A stretch of 5,704 bases of DNA from Burkholderiales bacterium (GTDB lineage Bacteria > Pseudomonadota > Gammaproteobacteria > Burkholderiales > Usitatibacteraceae): assembly GCA_017880705.1 (NCBI GenBank), contig JADGRS010000232.1, positions 1-5,704 of the forward strand, written 5' to 3'. The translations under genes were made by a program, and so were the position numbers. Below are positions 1-5,670 of the stretch, in pieces; position 1 is the first letter of the stretch, and every line of letters begins with the position of its first letter. Below the pieces are notes generated by a model, which had not been told where the DNA came from, ran no database searches, and worked only from the letters and a program-made list of their open reading frames with translations.

Positions 1-418
1 GTGCCGCGTTGCGCGAATCGAGCCAGCGATATCCGTCGTATGCCGCGCGCGGGCCGTCGACCACGTGATGGATCACATCGGAGCGGTCGAACGCCGGGCG
101 CGCCTCCACCAGCACCGACTCCCATTCCTGCGTCGTGGTCTCGCCCCAGATCCATCGCATCCAGTCCGCCATCCACGCGAAGACGCTGTGGTCGCAGACC
201 GCGTCGGGATCGGCCCGCAGCGCCTCGGCGTGGGCGCGGATCAGCTCGCGGCGCATGCTCTTCTGCAACGCGACGGGCACCTCGTAGAGTGTCTGGTATC
301 CGTAGCGTTCGCACAGCGCGCGCGTGGGGTCGGTAACGATCCTCGAGCCTCCGAGGCGCCCGGCGAGCAGGCCCACATCGATTGTGGGCGGCGCGGAAAT
401 CACATGGCGCATGGTCAT
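1..418 (-). CDS. Unrecognised protein, N-terminal 139 residues; possible P-loop kinase-like fold with degenerate Walker A (partial)
   Basis: An open frame without stops runs from an ATG at 418 to the left edge, so the C-terminus is missing. It starts inside the stop of the methyltransferase gene (ATGA overlap) and has the same GC-rich third positions as its neighbours. The N-terminus (MRHVISAPPTID, then a Leu/Ala/Gly helix) looks like the first strand and helix of a nucleoside-kinase or NadR-like AAA fold. It is followed by VTDPTRALCERYG (about residues 28-40), which resembles the 'E..R.l...g' element of that group, and VCDHSVFAW (about 74-82), which resembles its 'vi.DRs' strand. The GxxxxGK[S/T] Walker A is absent: the corresponding stretch reads APPTIDVG. 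Trp-rich segment DWMRWIWGE follows. The fold assignment is inference by eye and weak. The gene itself is well supported. A second Met at 412 has a better-spaced GGTGA ribosome site and may be the true start. Confidence 0.72.
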   Translation of the reverse strand, partial: MTMRHVISAPPTIDVGLLAGRLGGSRIVTDPTRALCERYGYQTLYEVPVALQKSMRRELIRAHAEALRADPDAVCDHSVFAWMADWMRWIWGETTTQEWESVLVEARPAFDRSDVIHHVVDGPRAAYDGYRWLDSRNAA

Positions 419-1290
419 TTCACCCGCAGCAGGAAGCCGTTGGGATTGAGCGTCATGATGTAGCGTTCCCCCCATCGCCGGTCGGCGACGAAAGCGTCGT
501 TCTCGGCGAGAAAGGCCTCGGCGGCGGCCTTCGGCCCCTCGTTGGGAACGGGGTGGTAGCCCATCACGTCGTTGAGCGCGTCCTCGACCACGAAGTAGCC
601 GCCGACGTGGACCATCGGCGCATAGGCGCGAATCTCCGCGAGGACGTGGTTCTTTTCGTGGTCAGAGTCGGCGATGACGAGCACGCGCTTTCCCGCGGTG
701 ATCCCGCCGATCTTCTCGACCATCGCGGGATCCGTGCTGCTGCCCTCGAGGTAGCGCATGCGCGCGCTCTGCGGCGGCTTCGCCTTGGCGAGCGAGACGT
801 CGATGCCGATCACCTCGCCATGGCCGATCAGGTCGAGAATGCTCGCGTAGAAATGCGTGGCGCCCCCGAACATCACGCCAAGCTCGATCACGAAATCGGG
901 GCGCGTCTCCCACATGATCTCCTGGTAGACCCAGCAATCCATCGGCGTCTTGATGATGTCGTGCCCGAGCCAGCGCTGCTGCAAGCGCGGCGCGCCGTAG
1001 CGGTAGCCCTGATGGATGTAGTAATAGTGGTACATGAGGTATTCGCGCAGCGTCATGTCGCCGAGGCGCTCGATCGAAGACTGGTCCTGGAAGAGCTTCG
1101 CGATCGAGGCGATGTGCGGATTATTGTAGAGAAGCTTGGGATGGAAGCCGGCGGCATCGCAGAAATCGCGGCGCGTCTGCGGCAGGTCGTCGATGCGCTT
1201 CTCGACGAGGTAGGTCACGTACTTGAGCGCGATTTCCTTATCGAGCGGAAGGCGGCTCTTGTCGAGGGGGTCGGCTTGATTCTGGGTCAC
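415..1290 (-). CDS. CmcI / rhamnosyl O-methyltransferase family protein (PF04989-type), probable sugar O-methyltransferase
   Basis: The 291-residue product reads as a class I SAM-binding protein of the cephalosporin hydroxylase/CmcI family. Members in polysaccharide and glycolipid clusters are thought to O-methylate 6-deoxysugars. Visible landmarks are the entry segment TPMDCWVYQEIMWE (115-128), the SAM motif VIELGVMFGG (134-143), the acidic end of the next strand GIDV (162-165), a probable metal-binding stretch IADSDHE (206-212), and GGYFVVED (229-237). The N-terminal 110 residues are helical and Tyr-rich (MYHYYYIHQGYRYG, 86-99), as seen in the family. The GTG start at 1290 overlaps the SDR stop (GTGA) and has AAGGAA 5 bases upstream. 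An upstream extension to 1434 would only read through the end of the SDR gene. The stop overlaps the next gene by ATGA. Its place behind a 6-deoxyhexose pathway suggests it methylates that sugar, free or glycosidically bound. The family is confident; the acceptor is inferred. Confidence 0.9.
   Translation of the reverse strand: MTQNQADPLDKSRLPLDKEIALKYVTYLVEKRIDDLPQTRRDFCDAAGFHPKLLYNNPHIASIAKLFQDQSSIERLGDMTLREYLMYHYYYIHQGYRYGAPRLQQRWLGHDIIKTPMDCWVYQEIMWETRPDFVIELGVMFGGATHFYASILDLIGHGEVIGIDVSLAKAKPPQSARMRYLEGSSTDPAMVEKIGGITAGKRVLVIADSDHEKNHVLAEIRAYAPMVHVGGYFVVEDALNDVMGYHPVPNEGPKAAAEAFLAENDAFVADRRWGERYIMTLNPNGFLLRVK
420..424 (-). promoter_or_regulatory. Ribosome binding site GGTGA favouring the second Met of the leftmost gene
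   Basis: On the minus strand GGTGA lies 1 base before the ATG at 418 but 7 bases before the in-frame ATG at 412. The normal spacing therefore supports 412 as the start (protein beginning MRHVIS), although the ATG at 418 forms a classical ATGA overlap with the upstream stop. Confidence 0.4.
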
Positions 1291-2180
1291 GAGGATTCCT
1301 TCGCCGAGAGCCGGCGGATCAATGTTCGCACGTGCTCCTCGAGGCCGTCGCCCTCGAGGGGCGCCCCGACGAGCGTTCGGTATTCGAAGTCGGCGGCGGG
1401 CAGGCCGTCCCCGGACGGGCGCTCCACCATGCACTCGCGTCCCAGTTCCTCCCGCGCGATTTTCGCGCAGAGCGTCGCAAAGTCAAAGACCGACAGCTCC
1501 TCCCGGCCGGGCAGGTTCGCGACGACAAGACCGGACTGCCGCTGCGCCAGCCAGTCCGCGACCCAGCGCGCGAGCGCCGCGCCGCCGACGAAATTGCGGC
1601 GCTGCGCGCCCGGCGACTTCAACACGATCCGGCCCGCGAGCGATTGGCGCGGGAAGTCGAAGGGGATGAGGGACCAGCGCGCGAATCGCTCGAGCGAGGC
1701 CGGCACGCCGTATACCGCGCACGGCCGCGCGATGAGCGCCGAGACGCCCTCGCCCACGGGCGAGCTGAAGATGCCCTCGGTCTCGAAGTGCGCCTTTGCG
1801 TAGTTCGAGACGGGCCTTGCCGGCCGCGACTCGTCGATCACGCCTTCCAAGGGCCCGTAGACATGCGCGGATGAAATGTAGGCGAGGCGCGCGACCCCGT
1901 CGGAGCGCGCGGCCTCGATCAACGCCGTGGCCCCGCCACGCGCCTTCGCGAACGCGGCGGACGGGTCGCGAAAATCCTCGTCCGTCACGCCGGCCGCGTG
2001 AACCAGCGCATCGCATCCTCGCAGGGCGGCGGCGGGAAGGCGCACACCCGCCGCGAGGTCGAAACGCACGTCGCTCGCGCTGCCGCGCCCGATACGCACG
2101 AGCTCATGCCCCGCCGCGGCGAGCCGCCGCGCGACCGCCCCGCCGATGAGTCCCGTCGATCCGGTGATCGCGATTCGCAT
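1287..2180 (-). CDS. SDR-family NAD(P)-dependent sugar-nucleotide reductase/epimerase, catalytic Lys replaced by His
   Basis: This is a 297-residue extended short-chain dehydrogenase (NAD-dependent epimerase/dehydratase family). The N-terminal Rossmann motif TGSTGLIG is at residues 6-13, the HAAG strand at 61-64, and SSAHVYG at 103-109. The active-site Tyr is at 127, in NYAKAHFETE. In the usual YxxxK the Lys should be at 131, but the codon there is CAC (His). The downstream Glu of the usual YxxxKxxxE pattern is kept at 135. RPCAVYG (152-158) matches the family's 'RP.nvYG' segment. By position, after an RmlC-like epimerase, it most likely reduces the 4-keto group of a CDP-6-deoxy-4-keto sugar, as RmlD does for dTDP-rhamnose. 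A 4-epimerase or an inactive relative are alternatives. The ATG at 2180 shares one base with the epimerase stop (TGATG); no strong ribosome site is visible, so coupling is expected. The stop overlaps the methyltransferase start by GTGA. Confidence 0.88.
   Translation of the reverse strand: MRIAITGSTGLIGGAVARRLAAAGHELVRIGRGSASDVRFDLAAGVRLPAAALRGCDALVHAAGVTDEDFRDPSAAFAKARGGATALIEAARSDGVARLAYISSAHVYGPLEGVIDESRPARPVSNYAKAHFETEGIFSSPVGEGVSALIARPCAVYGVPASLERFARWSLIPFDFPRQSLAGRIVLKSPGAQRRNFVGGAALARWVADWLAQRQSGLVVANLPGREELSVFDFATLCAKIAREELGRECMVERPSGDGLPAADFEYRTLVGAPLEGDGLEEHVRTLIRRLSAKESS
1296..1301 (-). promoter_or_regulatory. Ribosome binding site AAGGAA for the CmcI-like gene
   Basis: AAGGAA on the minus strand sits 5 bases before the GTG at 1290. 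It decides for this GTG over the far upstream ATG at 1434, which lies inside the SDR coding sequence. Confidence 0.65.
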
Positions 2181-2722
2181 CAGGCGATCGGCTCGATCCT
2201 GCTCAAGGGAGGCCAGTCACGGTCCTTCGCGGAAACGATCGGATCGGAGACGGGCCAGGGGATCGCGAGCCGCGGATCGCTCCACAAGAGGCCCCCTTCG
2301 GCGTCGGGCGCGTGGGCGTTGTCGACGAGGTAGCTCACCGTCACCTCCTCGGTGAGCGCGCAGAAGCCATGGGCGAAACCGCGCGGAATGAGGATCGCGT
2401 TGCATTCCTCGGCCGAGAGCTCGAGCGCGTCCCATTCGCCATAGGTCGCGGAACCGCGCCTCAGGTCGACGAACACGTCGTAGACGCGTCCCTTCAGAGC
2501 GCGCACGAATTTGGCCTCCGCGTGCGGCGGCCGCTGGAAGTGCAGCCCGCGCACGACGCCGCGCTTCGAGCCGGACTCGTTGGCCTGGACCCATTGCGTC
2601 GGCAGCCCGGCCCGCTCGAAGGATATGGCGTCGTACCAGCGCATGAAGTAGCCGCGCTCATCGCGGTGCGGCTCCAGCGACACCTCGAAAGTCCCCGCCA
2701 GCTTGCGCGGCACGATCCTCAC
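2180..2722 (-). CDS. RmlC/RfbC-family sugar-nucleotide 3,5-epimerase-like protein, probably acting on a CDP-4-keto-6-deoxysugar
   Basis: The 180-residue cupin matches the dTDP-4-dehydrorhamnose 3,5-epimerase family in length and landmarks: DERGYFMRWYD (21-31), RGLHFQ (58-63), the substrate Lys 71, VFVDLRRGS (83-91), IPRGFAHGF (112-120), SYLVDN (130-135), LLWSDP (145-150) and SAKD (164-167). By comparison with Salmonella RmlC (recalled His63, Tyr133, Asp170), the catalytic His61, Tyr131 and Asp167 are all present, so the enzyme should be active. Two Tyr that normally follow (YY before 'AP..E') are Ala136 and His137. No dTDP-glucose genes are in this window and the two preceding genes make CDP-4-keto-6-deoxy-glucose, so a CDP-linked substrate is inferred. 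Which carbons it epimerises (C3, C5 or both) cannot be read from sequence. The GTG at 2722 overlaps the rfbG stop (GTGA) and has GAGG 6 bases upstream; the longer frame to 2866 would read through rfbG codons. Confidence 0.9.
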   Translation of the reverse strand: MRIVPRKLAGTFEVSLEPHRDERGYFMRWYDAISFERAGLPTQWVQANESGSKRGVVRGLHFQRPPHAEAKFVRALKGRVYDVFVDLRRGSATYGEWDALELSAEECNAILIPRGFAHGFCALTEEVTVSYLVDNAHAPDAEGGLLWSDPRLAIPWPVSDPIVSAKDRDWPPLSRIEPIA

Positions 2723-3819
2723 TGCGCGCCTCGACGCACGTCCGCCACGTGGCCTTCGATCTGCCGGAAGGTGAATTCCAGCAGGCCACGGGGCCGCTCC
2801 TGCGACTCGCGGTACCACGCGACGCTTTCGGTGACCGCGCGCTCGAGTCCCCACGCGCAGCGCCATCCGAGATCACGCTCGGCCTTCTCGCTGGAGATCG
2901 ACAACGCCGTGGACTCGGGGATCGCGGCATCACCGCCGGCGCGCCAGGAGGCGCCGTGGCCCCAGGCTTGCGCCGCGGCCGTCGCCACGTCCGCGACCGC
3001 GTGCACTTCTCCGGGACGCGGGCCGAAATTCCAGGCGAGAGCCTCGGCGGGCTCGTCCCGCGACGTGGCGCGCTCCGCAAGAACCAGCGTCGCGCGCACC
3101 ACGTCGAGGACGTGTTGCCACGGACGCGTCGAGGCCGGGCTGCGAATGACGAGCGGTGCCTTCTGCGAAAATGCTCGGATCGCGTCGGGCAGGAGACGGT
3201 CGCGAGCCCAGTCTCCACCCCCGACAATGTTGCCGGCACGCACCGTCGCCAGCGCGATGCGGGGAGCCGCGCCTCGGAAAAAGCTTTCCCAGTAGGCACC
3301 CACCGCCCAGTCGGCCGCGGCCTTGCTGCTGCTGTAGGGCTCGTTGCCCCCCAGCCGATCGCCCTCCACGAAAGGCCGTCCCGACTCGTTGTTGCGATAG
3401 ACCTTGTCGGTCGTATAGGCCACGAGTTTCTCGAGCGAGGCGGCGGCGCGGCATGCTTCGAGGACATGCACCGTGCCCAGGACGTTGGTCGCGAACGTTG
3501 CGACGGGCTCGCGAAACCCGTCGCGCACGATTGCCTGGGCGGCAAGATGGAAGATCACCTGCGGCTCGCTCGTGGAGATCGCGCTGCGCACCGCCGCGAG
3601 CTCGCCAATGTCGCCGATGATGCTGCGCGCGAGCATCGACTCGATACCGGTCGACGCGAAAAAGCTGGGGCTCGTCGGCGGCGGAAGCGAAAGCCCCGAA
3701 ACCCGGGCGCCAAGCTGCGCGAGCCAGGCGCATAGCCAGCCTCCGACGAACCCCGTGTGCCCGGTGACCAGCACGCGCCGACCGCGCCACCAGCCGGCAT
3801 TGGGCGCCGCGTGGCTCAT
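2719..3819 (-). CDS. rfbG: CDP-glucose 4,6-dehydratase
   Basis: The 366-residue protein converts CDP-D-glucose to CDP-4-keto-6-deoxy-D-glucose with bound NAD (also named ddhB or ascB in other systems). The Rossmann motif TGHTGFVG is at residues 19-26, followed by LPPPTSPSFF (45-54), a segment typical of this family. Further marks are HLAAQAIVRDGF (91-102), the catalytic region YTTDKVY (135-141), GGNEPYSSSK (157-166) with the YxxxK pair Tyr162/Lys166, and VRAGNIVGGGDWARDRLLPD (193-212). The last of these is diagnostic of CDP-glucose dehydratases rather than dTDP-glucose ones. The family's usual 'GFKGSWL' reads GFVGGWL here. The ATG at 3819 follows the rfbF stop by 10 bases with no clear ribosome site, so re-initiation is likely. 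The C-terminus (about 337-366) overlaps the epimerase start by four bases. The assignment is strong because rfbF is adjacent. Confidence 0.95.
   Translation of the reverse strand: MSHAAPNAGWWRGRRVLVTGHTGFVGGWLCAWLAQLGARVSGLSLPPPTSPSFFASTGIESMLARSIIGDIGELAAVRSAISTSEPQVIFHLAAQAIVRDGFREPVATFATNVLGTVHVLEACRAAASLEKLVAYTTDKVYRNNESGRPFVEGDRLGGNEPYSSSKAAADWAVGAYWESFFRGAAPRIALATVRAGNIVGGGDWARDRLLPDAIRAFSQKAPLVIRSPASTRPWQHVLDVVRATLVLAERATSRDEPAEALAWNFGPRPGEVHAVADVATAAAQAWGHGASWRAGGDAAIPESTALSISSEKAERDLGWRCAWGLERAVTESVAWYRESQERPRGLLEFTFRQIEGHVADVRRGAQ
2729..2732 (-). promoter_or_regulatory. Ribosome binding site GAGG for the epimerase gene
   Basis: GAGG on the minus strand lies 6 bases before the GTG at 2722, supporting this start and the 180-residue length typical for the family. 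Confidence 0.5.
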
Positions 3820-3829
3820 CGTCGAGCGG

Positions 3830-4612
3830 CTAGGCCCACGGCGCGGCGCCCGTCGCCCAGATCTGGTTCAGCGCGACCATCTCACGGTAGGTATCCATGC
3901 ACTGCCAGAAGCCGCCATGCTCGTAGGCGGTGAGCTGCCCCCGCGCGGCGAGCTTCGGCAGGATATCGGCTTCGAGCACGAGCCCCGCGTCGTCGCCGAC
4001 GCCCTGGAAGGCGGAGCGCGAAAAAACGAAGAAGCCGCCGTTGATCCAGCCGTCGGCCACCTGCGGCTTCTCGAGGAAGGTGCGCACCGCGTCGTGCGCC
4101 ACGTCGATCTCGCCATAGCGCGACGATGGATGAACCGCGGTGACGGTCGCCTGGCGCCCGGCGCGAACGTGCGCTGCGAGAAGCGCTTCGACGTCGATGT
4201 CGGCAACGCCATCGCCGTACGTCGCGAAGAAAGTGTCGCTGCGCACGTGCTTCAGGGCCCGATTCAGGCGCGCGCCGGTCATCGCGTCGTCGCCCGTGTC
4301 CGCGAGAACGATCTCCCAGTCCTCCGTGAGGTCCTCGCCATGCACCTGAATCTCGTGGGAGCGCAGGTTCACCGTCACGTCGCACTGACGCAGCCGGTAG
4401 TTGAGGAAATAATCGCGGATCACCTCGCCCTTGTAGCCGAGGCAGAGGATGAAACGGCGCACCCCGAAGCGGTGATAGCGCCGCATGATGTGCCAGAGGA
4501 TCGGGCGCCCGCCGATCTCCACCATCGGCTTGGGCTTGAACTCGGTTTCTTCGCGCAGGCGCGTGCCGAGCCCTCCGCAAAGGATCACCGCGTCGAGGTC
4601 GCGCGCCTTCAT
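3830..4612 (-). CDS. rfbF: Glucose-1-phosphate cytidylyltransferase
   Basis: The 260-residue protein makes CDP-glucose and pyrophosphate from glucose-1-phosphate and CTP, the first committed step of CDP-deoxysugar synthesis (ddhA or ascA elsewhere). The nucleotidyltransferase signature VILCGGLGTRLREET is at residues 9-23, followed by KPKPMVEIGGRPILWHIM (26-43). GYKGEVIRDYF (59-69) and FATYGDGVADIDV (129-141) follow, with the metal-binding Asp in the latter. The remaining marks are SRYGEI (164-169), FLEKP (179-183), WINGGFFVF (189-197) and FWQCMDTYRE (235-244). Length and motifs match known RfbF (about 257 residues). The ATG at 4612 overlaps the glycosyltransferase stop (ATGA) and has a strong GGGAGGTG site. 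The longer frame to 4975 would run inside the preceding gene and is rejected. Substrate choice is confident because rfbG directly follows. Confidence 0.96.
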   Translation of the reverse strand: MKARDLDAVILCGGLGTRLREETEFKPKPMVEIGGRPILWHIMRRYHRFGVRRFILCLGYKGEVIRDYFLNYRLRQCDVTVNLRSHEIQVHGEDLTEDWEIVLADTGDDAMTGARLNRALKHVRSDTFFATYGDGVADIDVEALLAAHVRAGRQATVTAVHPSSRYGEIDVAHDAVRTFLEKPQVADGWINGGFFVFSRSAFQGVGDDAGLVLEADILPKLAARGQLTAYEHGGFWQCMDTYREMVALNQIWATGAAPWA

Positions 4613-5508
4613 GCGACACCTCCCGAGGCCGCCAGGCCCGGCGATCGGCCGAAGCTTGCGTCGAGCAGCTCCTCCAGGCAGCGCTGCATCGGGACCTCCC
4701 GGAATTTTTCGTAAGCGGCTTCGCCCTGGGTCTTCCAGCCGGTTCCGGCGGCAAGCTCGGCGACCGCCTCGGCGATGGCGTCCTTGCCGGGCACGACTCG
4801 CGCCACCGACAGGTATCCCGCGGGATCGTGCTCGATCTCCGAAACGATCGCACAGCGGTTGTTGGCCAGGTAGCAGATTCGAAACGCGTTCACGTGGCTG
4901 TACCTGTCGTCCTGGACGATGTTCAGCTGCACCCGGGCTCGCGCGATGCGATCGTTGCGCAGGAAGTAGGGGCACGAGCCGTCGGCCATTCCCTGCAGCT
5001 TTCTCGACGCGAGGCTTGCCAGGATGTCATGGCGCCGCCTGCTCATCAGCCCGAAAAAATAATAGTCGAGATCCTTTGGCGTCCTGTGCTCGATCTCTTC
5101 GAGCCTCGGGTGCCAGCCCCAACGCAGGAAGTGGGCGCGATTACCGTAGCGCGCGTGCTCCGGCATGTTGTCGATGACCGCCTCCCAGATGAACTTTCCG
5201 GCGCGCATGCTCGGCAGGTACGCGCCGAGGAAATCGGTCTTCTGCGGATTGAAGTTCAGCATGTCGCGCGCGATCACCTCGGAATTCACGTGCGCGAATT
5301 CGGCTCCGGCGGCATTGATCGCGTCGAGCGAGGCTTTGGGCAGGAAATAGGCGCCGATGAGAAGATTGAAACGCGTGGTATCCACCTGCAGGCCGGAAAG
5401 GATCACGTCGTGGCCGAGGCTCTCGAGCCCATACTTGAGCACCAGGATGAAATCGCGACGCAGGTGAAAGAGATGCTCGGGACCAAGGTAGGCGATGTTG
5501 AATTTCAC
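4609..5508 (-). CDS. Glycosyltransferase with CgeB-like C-terminal domain
   Basis: The 299-residue protein begins with a Rossmann-like strand (KFNIAYLGPEHLFHLRRDF). Its C-terminal half resembles CgeB/Glyco_trans_1_2-type GT-B glycosyltransferases: LDYYFFGLMSRRRHDIL (147-163) is like their 'FiGs..rR...l' strand-helix, and ARVQLNIVQDDRYSHVNAFR (191-210) with YLANNRCAIVSE (213-224) is like their nucleotide-sugar binding 'LNih......n.R.fE.la.g...v.e' region. The acidic residue usual where Arg-Ile-Cys stands (210-212) is not obvious. There is no signal peptide or membrane segment, so it is cytoplasmic or peripheral. It is the first gene of the operon and overlaps rfbF by ATGA. It may transfer the sugar made by the operon (inference). 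The GTG at 5508 is preferred because it puts the first strand at the N-terminus; an upstream GTG at 5595 would add 29 Arg/Ala/Pro-rich residues. Neither has a good ribosome site. Confidence 0.8.
   Translation of the reverse strand: MKFNIAYLGPEHLFHLRRDFILVLKYGLESLGHDVILSGLQVDTTRFNLLIGAYFLPKASLDAINAAGAEFAHVNSEVIARDMLNFNPQKTDFLGAYLPSMRAGKFIWEAVIDNMPEHARYGNRAHFLRWGWHPRLEEIEHRTPKDLDYYFFGLMSRRRHDILASLASRKLQGMADGSCPYFLRNDRIARARVQLNIVQDDRYSHVNAFRICYLANNRCAIVSEIEHDPAGYLSVARVVPGKDAIAEAVAELAAGTGWKTQGEAAYEKFREVPMQRCLEELLDASFGRSPGLAASGGVA
4617..4624 (-). promoter_or_regulatory. Strong ribosome binding site GGGAGGTG for rfbF
   Basis: GGGAGGTG on the minus strand ends 4 bases before the rfbF ATG and lies inside the end of the upstream glycosyltransferase gene. 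It is the best ribosome site in the operon, which suggests high independent initiation on rfbF, and it fixes the start at 4612. Confidence 0.8.
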
Positions 5509-5588
5509 GGGGGCTCGTGACCGAGCGGGCCGCCCCCGGGTTGCCGCTCGCGGTAAAATCGTGAGCTTTGGCCGCGCACCGAAGAAGG

Positions 5589-5603
5589 CCCGCACTGCGC
5601 GGG
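5589..5603. repeat. Inverted repeat CCCGC-actgc-GCGGG
   Basis: Perfect 5-base arms with a 5-base loop, immediately before the AT-rich island. It has no clear T-run for an intrinsic terminator in either direction. Confidence 0.4.
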
Positions 5604-5606
5604 AAG

Positions 5607-5622
5607 CTGATTATTTTATCAG
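5607..5622. repeat. AT-rich inverted repeat CTGAT-tatttt-ATCAG
   Basis: Perfect 5-base arms around a 6-base AT spacer, overlapping the minus-strand TAAAAT candidate -10 element. It could be an operator half-site pair or simply AT-rich promoter DNA. Confidence 0.4.
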
Positions 5623-5640
5623 ATTGATTTCCCCCCCTGG

Positions 5641-5658
5641 GCGGGCGCGCCAGCCCGC
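5641..5658. repeat. Inverted repeat GCGGGC-gcgcca-GCCCGC
   Basis: Perfect 6-base GC arms with a 6-base loop, ending 12 bases before the plus-strand ATG at 5671. If transcribed on the plus strand it would form a stable hairpin just ahead of the start codon. No T-run follows, so it is not an intrinsic terminator. Confidence 0.45.
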
Positions 5659-5670
5659 GACACGATACCG

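Larger units (their letters stand above)
5509..5670. promoter_or_regulatory. Divergent intergenic region, probable promoters for both directions
   Basis: This 162-base stretch separates the minus-strand operon from a plus-strand start. It is the only gene-free stretch in the window and holds its clearest AT-rich island (5608-5630). TAAAAT occurs on the plus strand at 5554-5559 and on the minus strand at 5613-5618, and either could be a -10 element. No good -35 box is seen at 16-18 bases from either. A run of seven C lies at 5631-5637. The region must contain the operon promoter if transcription starts here, but the exact promoters are not established. Confidence 0.45.

Noticed and set aside
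382..1803. Long plus-strand open frame of 473 codons antisense to the methyltransferase and SDR genes
   Set aside because: It spans two genes with clear family motifs on the other strand and its translation has no recognisable motif. Long antisense frames are expected opposite GC-rich coding sequence.
2180..2722. Interpreting the epimerase as part of a dTDP-L-rhamnose pathway (rfbC)
   Set aside because: No rmlA, rmlB or rmlD is present in the window and the coupled genes upstream produce a CDP-sugar. The family is kept but the dTDP substrate is not assumed.
2312..3295. Plus-strand open frame of 327 codons opposite the epimerase and rfbG
   Set aside because: Shadow of confirmed minus-strand genes, with Arg/Ser/Pro-rich low-complexity content.
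3473..4714. Plus-strand open frame of 413 codons antisense to rfbF and rfbG
   Set aside because: It mirrors the coding frame of well-identified genes. The low-complexity Arg/Ala/His-rich product has no family resemblance.
3830..4975. A longer rfbF beginning at 4975
   Set aside because: The added segment lies inside the glycosyltransferase gene in another frame, while the ATG at 4612 has a strong ribosome site and gives the family's normal length.
5541..5559. TTGCCG and TAAAAT as a plus-strand sigma-70 promoter
   Set aside because: The two boxes are only 7 bases apart, far short of 16-18, and no other -35 box lies at the right distance.
5641..5658. Intrinsic terminator at the GC-rich hairpin
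   Set aside because: No T-run follows on either strand, and the position just before a start codon does not suit a terminator.
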